Source: Mycolicibacterium duvalii (GTDB lineage: Bacteria > Actinomycetota > Actinomycetes > Mycobacteriales > Mycobacteriaceae). Taken from it: a stretch of DNA of 64,000 bases. The stretch lies in the NCBI RefSeq assembly GCF_010726645.1, contig NZ_AP022563.1, positions 5,580,001 through 5,644,000 on the forward strand, given 5' to 3'. Below are positions 25,339 through 31,409 of this stretch, piece by piece. The notes below the pieces were generated by a model. That model was given only the letters and a program-made list of their open reading frames with translations, did not search any database and was not told the DNA's origin. A program made the translations under genes and the position numbers. Position 1 is the first letter of the stretch; each line of letters begins with the position of its first letter.

Positions 25339-25911
25339 CTACTTGCGGGCGAACACACCACCCAGCGCGTCTCGCGCACGGTCGAGCACTGAAGCGAAGG
25401 GCCCGGCGACGAAGTTGGCCGCGGCCGATTCCACACCTGGATGCGGATGGGTCGGCGCGATCTTCTCGGCGAGCGCGACAGCATCGGCGAGCTTGGCGAG
25501 CTCGTCGTCGCTGAGTTCTGCTTCCAGCGCGGTGAATTCGAGCTCTTCCTCATTCTTGGCGTGCTCGAGCACCGCGGCCTGCAGGTGGATCAGCGCCTTG
25601 CTGAACTCTGCGCTGTCGATCGGCAGCTTCTCGATGTCGCTGAGCAGTTCCTTGGAATCGTGCTCTTCGGCCAACCGGTCGTCGGCGATGGCGTCGCCGT
25701 CGTCGATCTTGCGCCGGACCCGCGGGTGCACGACCATCTCCTCGGCGGTCTCGTGAACGGCGAGCATGGTGCGCAGGCGGGTGAACGACTCCTCCCGGCT
25801 GCCGGCATCGGCGGCGTCGAGGGTCTCGATGAACAGGTTCCGGATCGTCTCGTGCTGGGTCTTGAGGTAGTCGACGACGTCGCGCGCCGACGCGATTGTC
25901 GGTGCAGTCAC
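25339..25911 (-). CDS. Hemerythrin HHE-domain protein
   Basis: 190 aa. The diiron ligand pattern of the HHE domain is present: H in LKTQHETIRNLF, HxxxE in LAVHETAEEMVVHPRVR (which also contributes a second His), H in RLAEEHDSKELL and HxxxE in VLEHAKNEEELEF. It probably binds O2 or NO or senses oxidants in the cytoplasm. GTG start at 25909-25911 after AAGGAGAT; the open frame further upstream runs across the promoter and is not credible. It has its own SigF-type promoter, back to back with the one of the alcohol dehydrogenase gene. Confidence 0.9.
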   Translation of the reverse strand: MTAPTIASARDVVDYLKTQHETIRNLFIETLDAADAGSREESFTRLRTMLAVHETAEEMVVHPRVRRKIDDGDAIADDRLAEEHDSKELLSDIEKLPIDSAEFSKALIHLQAAVLEHAKNEEELEFTALEAELSDDELAKLADAVALAEKIAPTHPHPGVESAAANFVAGPFASVLDRARDALGGVFARK

Positions 25912-25957
25912 GTGGATCTCCTTGCTGAGGAATGGTTTTGGGCTGTGTGATCGCCGT

Positions 25958-25983
25958 TTACCCGCGGATCTGCGCCGAAAAAC
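25958..25983 (-). promoter_or_regulatory. SigF-type promoter for hemerythrin
   Basis: On the minus strand GTTT (25983-25980), 16-base spacer, GGGTAA (25963-25958). Five of six -10 positions match GGGTAT. It lies 47 bases upstream of the GTG start and 25 bases from the divergent SigF-type promoter at 26009. Confidence 0.68.
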
Positions 25984-26008
25984 GCGAGTGTGTGGTAGTC
26001 GGCTCTGC

Positions 26009-26033
26009 GTTTGAATCCCTCTTCGCAGGGTAG
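26009..26033 (+). promoter_or_regulatory. SigF-type promoter for the alcohol dehydrogenase
   Basis: GTTT at 26009-26012, 15-base spacer, GGGTAG at 26028-26033. The ATG follows only 10 bases after the -10 element. The mRNA therefore probably has almost no leader, and no Shine-Dalgarno sequence fits between. Confidence 0.68.
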
Positions 26034-26043
26034 GCAGACCCGC

Positions 26044-27225
26044 ATGAAGGCAGTTACCTGGCACGGCAAGCGCGACGTGCGCGTCGACAACGTCGCCGAC
26101 CCCAAGATCGAAGAGCCCACCGACGCCGTCATCGAGGTGACCTCGACCAACATCTGCGGTTCGGACCTGCACCTTTACGAGGTGCTCGGCGCGTTCATGT
26201 CAGAAGGTGACATTCTCGGCCACGAGCCGATGGGCATCGTGCGCGAAGTCGGTCCCGAGGTGACGAATCTGTCGGTGGGTGATCGCGTCGTCATCCCGTT
26301 CCAGATTTCCTGTGGGCATTGCTTCATGTGCGACCAGCAGCTCTACACCCAGTGCGAGACCACCCAGGTCCGCGACCAGGGCAAGGGCGCGGCGCTGTTC
26401 GGCTATTCCCAGCTCTACGGCCAGGTACCCGGCGGCCAGGCCGAGTATCTGCGGGTGCCGCAGGCGCAGTTCACCCACATCAAAGTCCCTGAGGGACCAC
26501 CGGATTCGCGCTTCGTCTATCTTTCGGATGTGCTGCCGACGGCGTGGCAGGCCGTGGAGTACGCGGCTGTGCCCGAGGGTGGCACGGTCACGGTGCTGGG
26601 TCTCGGGCCGATCGGCGACATGGCCGCCCGCATCGCCCAGCACAAGGGTTTCCAGGTGTTCGCCGTCGACCTGGTGCCCGAGCGACTGGCGCGCGCCGCC
26701 GCGCGCGGCATCCAGACCGTCGACCTGCGCGAGCTCAACGGTTCGCTCGGTGACGCGATCCGTGAGCTGACCCAGGGACGCGGCAGCGACTCGGTGATCG
26801 ACGCCGTGGGCATGGAGGCGCACGGCTCGCCGGTGGCGCACGCCGCCCAGACGGCCAGTTCCTTCCTGCCCGACGCGGTGGCCCAGCCATTCATGGAGAA
26901 GGCCGGCGTCGACCGTCTCGATGCGTTGTACTCCGCCATCGACTGCGTGCGTCGTGGCGGCACCGTGTCGTTGATCGGCGTCTACGGCGGGATGGCCGAC
27001 CCGATGCCGATGCTGACGATGTTCGACAAGCAGATCCAGCTTCGGATGGGCCAGGCCAACGTCAAGAAATGGGTCGACGACATCATGCCGTTGCTGACCG
27101 ACTCCGACCCGCTCGGCGTGGACACCTTCGCCACACACGTGGTCCCGATCGATGAGGCGCCGCACGCCTACGACATCTTCCAGAAGAAGGAAGACGGTGC
27201 GGTCAAGGTGATCCTGAAGCCCTGA
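26044..27225 (+). CDS. Zinc-dependent alcohol dehydrogenase, formaldehyde-dehydrogenase-like
   Basis: 393 aa medium-chain dehydrogenase. Catalytic zinc ligands are C in NICGSDLHLYE and HE in LGHEPMGIV. The structural zinc loop with four cysteines is CGHCFMCDQQLYTQC. The NAD-binding motif is VLGLGPIGDMAARIAQ. The long insertion near residues 260-300 (VAHAAQTASSFLPDAVAQPF) is typical of the glutathione-independent formaldehyde-dehydrogenase-like branch. It could detoxify aldehydes, but the substrate is inferred. The ATG at 26044 is chosen over the upstream in-frame ATG at 26011, which lies within the promoter. Confidence 0.88.
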   Translation: MKAVTWHGKRDVRVDNVADPKIEEPTDAVIEVTSTNICGSDLHLYEVLGAFMSEGDILGHEPMGIVREVGPEVTNLSVGDRVVIPFQISCGHCFMCDQQLYTQCETTQVRDQGKGAALFGYSQLYGQVPGGQAEYLRVPQAQFTHIKVPEGPPDSRFVYLSDVLPTAWQAVEYAAVPEGGTVTVLGLGPIGDMAARIAQHKGFQVFAVDLVPERLARAAARGIQTVDLRELNGSLGDAIRELTQGRGSDSVIDAVGMEAHGSPVAHAAQTASSFLPDAVAQPFMEKAGVDRLDALYSAIDCVRRGGTVSLIGVYGGMADPMPMLTMFDKQIQLRMGQANVKKWVDDIMPLLTDSDPLGVDTFATHVVPIDEAPHAYDIFQKKEDGAVKVILKP

Positions 27226-27237
27226 ACAGGGCAGACG

Positions 27238-27263
27238 GTGTATGAGCCGTCGTCGGCGGGTAT
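27238..27263 (+). promoter_or_regulatory. Possible SigF-type promoter for topoisomerase IB
   Basis: GTGT at 27238-27241, 16-base spacer, GGGTAT at 27258-27263. The -10 element is perfect; the -35 has one mismatch (GTGT for GTTT). It is 41 bases upstream of the topoisomerase start. It is weaker than its neighbours. Confidence 0.42.
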
Positions 27264-27303
27264 TCCCGGACGGTGAATCCACGACGGACGGAAGCTCCCG
27301 GCA

Positions 27304-28323
27304 GTGCGGCTGACGCGTAGCAAGCTCGACACTCCAGGGATCAAACGTAAACGGCGCGGCAAGGGGTTTGCCTACTACGGACCCGACGGTGAACTGCTCG
27401 CCGATCCCGACACCGCGCAACGCATCAAAGAGCTGGTCATCCCACCGGCCTGGAAGAACGTGTGGATCAGCCCGAAGCCCAACGGGCACATCCAGGCGGT
27501 GGGCACCGACGCTGCCGGGCGCCGCCAGTACCTCTACCACGAGCGCTGGCAGCTGGAGCGGGCCGAAGAGAAGTTCGACCGCGTACTGGAGATGTCGGCG
27601 CTGCTGCCGCAGTGGCGTGCCGAAATCGCCAAAGATCTTGCGGGCCGCGGGCTGACGCGGGACCGGGTGCTCGCGCTGGCGCTGCAACTGCTGGACCGCG
27701 GATACTTTCGCGCGGGCGGCGAGCAGTCCGCCGAAGAGCACGAACACTACGGTCTGGCGACGCTGCTGTGCGAGCACGTGACGTTGAAGAAGGATGCGGT
27801 CGAATTCGACTATCCGGCGAAGAGCGGGGTGCAGCGCACCGTGGAGGTCGACGATCCCGAGGTGGTCCGCGCCGTCCGCTCGCTGATGCGTCGTACCGAT
27901 CGGTCGGGGCGACTTCTGGTGTGTCGCAGCGGCAACAGCGACTGGGTCGATGTGCGCGCCGATGACCTCAACGCCCGGTTCAAGGAGCTGGTCGGGGCGG
28001 ACTACACCGTCAAAGATCTGCGAACCTGGCACGGCACGGTGCTGGCGGCCGCCGCGTTCGCCGACGCCAAACCGCCGACGTCGAAAACCGCGATCAAGCG
28101 CGCGACGGCGGGGGTGATGAAGGAGGTCTCCGAGGAGCTGGGCAACACGCCGGCGGTGGCCCGGTCGTCCTACGTCGACCCACGCGTCGTCACCGGCTAC
28201 GAGCGGGGACTCACCATCGCGTCAGCGACCAAGCGGGCCACCAAGATGACCAGACCCGACGATGCCCAGGCCGTCCTCGAGAAGGCCACCCGCATGCTGA
28301 TCCGACGCGTGGCGCGCAGCTGA
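27304..28323 (+). CDS. DNA topoisomerase IB (poxvirus-like)
   Basis: 339 aa. It relaxes supercoils through a 3'-phosphotyrosine intermediate. N-terminal substrate-binding domain: FAYYGPDGELL, then IPPAWKNVWISPKPNGHIQA and GRRQYLYHERW. The catalytic domain carries arginines in LMRRTDRSGRLLVC, the conserved block VKDLRTWHGTVLAA with catalytic Arg and His, and the nucleophilic tyrosine in VARSSYVDPRVV. The length fits the compact bacterial/poxviral enzymes. GTG start. Mycobacteria such as M. smegmatis have such an enzyme beside the essential TopA; M. tuberculosis does not appear to. It sits within the SigF-type stress island. Confidence 0.93.
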   Translation: MRLTRSKLDTPGIKRKRRGKGFAYYGPDGELLADPDTAQRIKELVIPPAWKNVWISPKPNGHIQAVGTDAAGRRQYLYHERWQLERAEEKFDRVLEMSALLPQWRAEIAKDLAGRGLTRDRVLALALQLLDRGYFRAGGEQSAEEHEHYGLATLLCEHVTLKKDAVEFDYPAKSGVQRTVEVDDPEVVRAVRSLMRRTDRSGRLLVCRSGNSDWVDVRADDLNARFKELVGADYTVKDLRTWHGTVLAAAAFADAKPPTSKTAIKRATAGVMKEVSEELGNTPAVARSSYVDPRVVTGYERGLTIASATKRATKMTRPDDAQAVLEKATRMLIRRVARS

Positions 28324-28391
28324 ACGCGCGTGTTTGGCGCCTCCGGGAGTGTGGAACCCGAGGGGACAGCCGTCTTACGGAGGAGGACAGC

Positions 28392-28649
28392 ATGCCGAAC
28401 TCGTCGATCAAGAACGAGAAGATGTATGAAGAGCTGCGCAGCGAAGGAAATTCGAAGGAGAAGGCCGCGCGGATCGCCAACGCCGCGGCCGCCCGCGGCA
28501 AATCAGCTGTCGGTCGCAAGGGGGGAAGTTCAGGCTCCTACTACGACTGGAGCGTCGCGGATCTGAAGAAACGCGCCAAGGAACTCGGATTGTCGAACTA
28601 CTCCCACCTGACCAAGGACAAGCTCATCGCCAAGCTACGCAGCCACTGA
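28392..28649 (+). CDS. Small SAP/Rho-N-domain protein (DUF7218-like)
   Basis: 85 aa, basic. The N-terminal half (SIKNEKMYEELRSEGNSKEK, then AARIANAAAARG) is the short helix-turn-helix-like motif seen in plasmid-stabilisation/ChaB-type small proteins. The C-terminal half (WSVADLKKRAKELGLSNYSH, then LTKDKLIAKLRSH) is a SAP or Rho-N-terminal nucleic-acid-binding motif. AGGAGGA precedes the ATG. It probably binds nucleic acid. The neighbouring topoisomerase suggests a chromosome-related or stress role, but this is inference. Confidence 0.8.
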   Translation: MPNSSIKNEKMYEELRSEGNSKEKAARIANAAAARGKSAVGRKGGSSGSYYDWSVADLKKRAKELGLSNYSHLTKDKLIAKLRSH

Positions 28650-28651
28650 GG

Positions 28652-28834
28652 TCACTCGGTCTTGGCGCGGGCCTCGGCGCCGGACTCCTCGGCGTCGATA
28701 TCGTCATCGGAGCCGACGCGGCCGACATACGGCCCCGCATTCGGGTCGTCGCTCTCGTCGTCGGCGCGGGATCCCGCGACCTTGGGATCGGGCTCGACGT
28801 CGGATTCGGCCTTTTCGGAGCGCGGTTCACTCAT
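28652..28834 (-). CDS. Small acidic hypothetical protein
   Basis: 60 aa, rich in Asp/Glu/Ser, with no hydrophobic core (SEPRSEKAESDVEPDPK ... DDDIDAEESGAEARAKTE). It is probably disordered. The strong ribosome-binding site TAGGAGGTCC directly before ATG 28834 and high third-position GC support it as a true gene. It is convergent with the SAP-domain gene, with two bases between stops. No homologue family recognised with certainty. Confidence 0.65.
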   Translation of the reverse strand: MSEPRSEKAESDVEPDPKVAGSRADDESDDPNAGPYVGRVGSDDDIDAEESGAEARAKTE

Positions 28835-28935
28835 GACGGACCTCCTACGTTGCGTCCGTCCAGTGATGCCCACCGCACCGGACGCTGAAACCCCAGGTTG
28901 CTTATGTCGTAATCATTACCGGCCTCGAGGGCGTC

Positions 28936-28960
28936 GTTTGGTCATGATCACGTCGGGTAT
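28936..28960 (+). promoter_or_regulatory. SigF-type promoter for the flavodoxin-like reductase-usfY operon
   Basis: GTTT at 28936-28939, 15-base spacer, GGGTAT at 28955-28960, a perfect match. The ATG at 28970 is nine bases after the -10 element, so the transcript starts within about three bases of the ATG. There is no room for a Shine-Dalgarno sequence, which implies leaderless translation. Confidence 0.75.
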
Positions 28961-28969
28961 CTGGCCGGC

Positions 28970-29593
28970 ATGGCGGAAACCACGACACCGGTGCGTGCGC
29001 TGGGGCTGATCTGCAGCCTCAAGCGCAGCCCGGACGAATCCAGCAGCGCCCTCATCGCCGAGGACGTCTTCAAGACCATGCGCGGTGAGGGCGCGGAATG
29101 TGAGGCGGTGCGCTGCGTCGACTACGCCATCGCCCCCGGCATCGAGGCCGACATGGGTGACGGCGACGAGTGGCCGAAGATCCGCGAGAAGGTCATGGCT
29201 GCCGATGTGGTGCTGCTGAGTACGCCGATCTGGCTGGGACATGCTTCCTCGGTCACGCAGCGGGTGCTGGAACGTCTGAACGCCGACATGTCGACCGAGG
29301 ATGATCAGGGCCGACCGGTGATGGCCGGCAAGGTGGCGATCGTCAGTGTGGTCGGCAACGAGGACGGCGCGCACAAGGTGGTCGCCGACGTCTTCCAAGG
29401 GCTCAACGACCTCGGCTTCAGCATCCCGGCGCAGGGATGCACGTACTGGAACGGCCCGGCGATGGGGTCGACCGACTACAAGGACATCGACGAGGTCCCC
29501 GAATCAGTGGCCTCGGCCACCGCGGCGGCCGCACGCAACGCCATGCACCTGGCGCGGACGTTGCGGCAGTCCGACTACCCGCCCTACCAGTGA
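28970..29593 (+). CDS. NAD(P)H-dependent FMN reductase / flavodoxin-fold protein
   Basis: 207 aa. Flavodoxin-like fold: first strand and phosphate loop ALGLICSLKRSPDESSSALI, then the flavin-contacting block VVLLSTPIWLGHASSVTQRV and a C-terminal segment GCTYWNGPAMGSTDYKDID. It should bind FMN and reduce flavin or quinones in the cytoplasm. The start is fixed by the SigF-type promoter immediately upstream; translation is probably leaderless. The usfY-like gene follows after 36 bases with its own GAGAGGAG, forming an operon. Confidence 0.85.
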   Translation: MAETTTPVRALGLICSLKRSPDESSSALIAEDVFKTMRGEGAECEAVRCVDYAIAPGIEADMGDGDEWPKIREKVMAADVVLLSTPIWLGHASSVTQRVLERLNADMSTEDDQGRPVMAGKVAIVSVVGNEDGAHKVVADVFQGLNDLGFSIPAQGCTYWNGPAMGSTDYKDIDEVPESVASATAAAARNAMHLARTLRQSDYPPYQ

Positions 29594-29629
29594 GCAACGC
29601 CAAGACGTTGCGGCGAGAGGAGAACGACA

Positions 29630-29941
29630 ATGCCTGACACCTCACAAGATCCGGTCGACCATGCCCGCACCACCCGCCAGCATGCCGGGGAGACGATGAA
29701 GGCCGGCCACAACGCGCCCGGACTGATCGCCGTCGGTCTCGGGGTGCTCGCGCTGGTGGTCGGGTTGTACTCGCTGGCCAACTCCGCCGCCCTCGGCGGC
29801 GTGATCGGTGTGGCCGTCGCGGCGCTGCTGATCGGCGGCGGCCTGCTGTGGCTGGCCCGGATGCACCGCAAAGTGCAATGGGAACAACGCGATTGGCACG
29901 CGAAGAACCCGCACGCCCACTACGAGCCGCCGACCAGCTAG
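29630..29941 (+). CDS. UsfY-like small membrane protein
   Basis: 103 aa. The N-terminal DPVDHARTTRQHAGE closely resembles the DPVDHxRTTRxxAGE start of M. tuberculosis UsfY (Rv3288c), a gene upstream of the sigF operon. Two membrane segments follow (GLIAVGLGVLALVVGLYSLA and LGGVIGVAVAALLIGGGLLW), then a His/Trp-rich tail (REQRDWHAKNPHAHYE-like). Function unknown; it is a known marker of the SigF stress response. It is carried on the transcript of the flavin reductase under a SigF-type promoter. Confidence 0.8.
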   Translation: MPDTSQDPVDHARTTRQHAGETMKAGHNAPGLIAVGLGVLALVVGLYSLANSAALGGVIGVAVAALLIGGGLLWLARMHRKVQWEQRDWHAKNPHAHYEPPTS

Positions 29942-30171
29942 CGGACTGTGACGGGCCCGAGGGTAGGGCCTCTGGGTTGCGCCACCACGAGGCCCTAGGC
30001 GGCGCTCTTGCCGGCCGGAATCAAGATCCGGCCAGCCGTCGTTCAATTTCTGCCAGTGGAAATTTACGCGCTGACCTGCCGGTTTAACAGGTCAGATCGA
30101 TCACGATCGCACCAGATGTCGAAACCGCGTGATTCGCTCCACGGCTTGAGACCCGAACGAGGGATAGAGCA

Positions 30172-30471
30172 ATGAAGAATTTCACCATCGCCGCCACCGC
30201 GGCCGCCGGACTATCGGTCGCCGTGCTTGGATTGGCGGCCCCGGCTGCCGCCGCGCCGTCGGGCTCCGGGGACGCCGGGGCCACCATCAGCGCGCTCGAG
30301 GCCGAGGGCAACCGCGTCATCGTCAACCGTCAGGGCAGCACCCCGCTGGGCGAGGCCACCGTGGTCTCGGTGCGCCCCGGCCCGGAGTTCACCGAATGGG
30401 TGTGGGACGCCCAAGGCGATGACCGCATCCAGGTCCCCGCCGGGCGCACCTACTTCGTCGACGTCAAGTAG
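30172..30471 (+). CDS. Small secreted protein (paralogue of the one at 57.6-57.9 kb)
   Basis: 99 aa. The signal peptide TIAATAAAGLSVAVLGLAAP ends at APAAAAPS. The mature part of about 70 residues has the pattern ATISALEAEGNRVIVNRQGS, then PLGEATVVSVRPG. A closely similar pattern (TINQLRAQGFDVRISRVGTA, PLEQCSVSGVR) occurs in the secreted protein at 57610-57915. Here the cysteines are missing. This is a mycobacterial family of small exported proteins of unknown role. A strong intrinsic terminator follows 29 bases after the stop. Confidence 0.85.
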   Translation: MKNFTIAATAAAGLSVAVLGLAAPAAAAPSGSGDAGATISALEAEGNRVIVNRQGSTPLGEATVVSVRPGPEFTEWVWDAQGDDRIQVPAGRTYFVDVK

Positions 30472-30500
30472 GCGACGTCACGTAGCCCGCAGAGCACCGG

Positions 30501-30530
30501 AAAGGGGCGCCTCACCGAGGCGCCCCTTTT
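30501..30530 (+). terminator. Rho-independent terminator
   Basis: A perfect 13-bp stem, AAAGGGGCGCCTC with GAGGCGCCCCTTT, a three-base loop ACC and a T-run of four. It terminates the small secreted protein gene and insulates the following tRNA. Confidence 0.88.
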
Positions 30531-30590
30531 GCATGCGCCGCGGGCCACCGTCCCGCGACGTCAGCGCTCTGAAATAAGCTGCACCGCGAC

Positions 30591-30667
30591 GCCCCCATAG
30601 CCCAATTGGCAGAGGCAGCGGACTTAAAATCCGCACAGTGTCGGTTCGAGTCCGACTGGGGGCACCA
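30591..30667 (+). tRNA. tRNA-Leu (anticodon TAA) on a class I (short variable arm) scaffold
   Basis: The cloverleaf is complete: acceptor GCCCCCA with TGGGGGC, anticodon stem GCGGA with TCCGC, loop CTTAAAA giving anticodon TAA, T-arm GTCGG-TTCGAGT-CCGAC, discriminator A and encoded CCA. The total is 77 bases. The variable region is only ACAGT (five bases), whereas leucine tRNAs normally carry a long extra arm and are about 85 bases. The gene is clearly a tRNA; the leucine identity rests on the anticodon. Confidence 0.9.
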
Positions 30668-30780
30668 TGACCGAACCGTCCGAAGGTGGCCAAATGTCAA
30701 GGTCGCTGCAGCTCGCCGAGCCGCGCGGTGTGTCAACGCGTTCTCGAGGCACCACCCGGGCCACTACCTAAGATCCGACT

Positions 30781-31176
30781 ATGCGCATGCCTCGGCGAAT
30801 CGCGGAATTCAACAAGCGGATCACCAATCCGGCGGCTCGTGCGATCACACCGTGGCTGCCGAACCTCGGGACGCTCGAGCACGTGGGGCGGAGGTCGGGC
30901 AAGCGTTATCGCACGCCCCTACTCGTATTTGCGACCCACGACGGTTACGCCGTCCTCATCGGGTACGGCCCGCAGACCGACTGGCTGAAAAATGTACTGG
31001 CCGGCGGGCCGACGGTACTGCGCAAGCGGGGGCGGGACGTCGCTCTGACCAACCCGCAGGTGGTGAGCAAGGCCGACGCCGCGGACCTCGTCCGACCGAG
31101 TTCCCGGCTGCTCTACAGAGCGTTTCCCTACAACGAGGCAGCGCTGCTGCTCACGAGAGCCGACTCGGCGCGCTGA
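30781..31176 (+). CDS. F420-dependent nitroreductase-family (Ddn-like) protein
   Basis: 131 aa. Split-beta-barrel flavin/deazaflavin oxidoreductase with the family motif series HVGRRSGKRYRTPLLVFATH, AVLIGYGPQTDWLKNVLAGG and TVLRKRGRDVALTNPQVV. The Ddn family uses reduced coenzyme F420 to reduce quinones and nitro compounds in mycobacteria. It lacks an obvious membrane-binding N-terminal hydrophobic helix but has several aromatic residues there. The ATG at 30781 gives the usual N-terminus (RIAEFNKRITNPAARAITPW). It stands alone after the tRNA. Confidence 0.88.
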   Translation: MRMPRRIAEFNKRITNPAARAITPWLPNLGTLEHVGRRSGKRYRTPLLVFATHDGYAVLIGYGPQTDWLKNVLAGGPTVLRKRGRDVALTNPQVVSKADAADLVRPSSRLLYRAFPYNEAALLLTRADSAR

Positions 31177-31409
31177 CCTTCTGATCGCGGGACTCCCGAC
31201 CGTCGGGTTGGCGGTAGCCACTGCAATTCCCGTCCCAGGGCTACCGCCAACCCGCCGACCCGAACGATGTACCCCTCGTTGTCCATCGTCGTTCCTCTCG
31301 CCGGGCACTGCCTGCGGCTTTGAGAGGATCGTGGCTCAGCGTCGCGCAAGCCGGTGCAGTACTGCGCTACTGCATTTGCCCGGACACGGCGACGCCTACC
31401 CTGGTGCCA

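Noticed and set aside
28328..28362. SigF promoter for the SAP-domain gene
   Set aside because: GTTT is present but no GGGTA-type -10 at 15-17 bases; the nearest candidates GGGAGT and GGAACC do not fit.
23447..29941. Stress island as a mobile genomic island
   Set aside because: No integrase, transposase, tRNA-bounded repeats or base-composition change; the promoters and genes look native.
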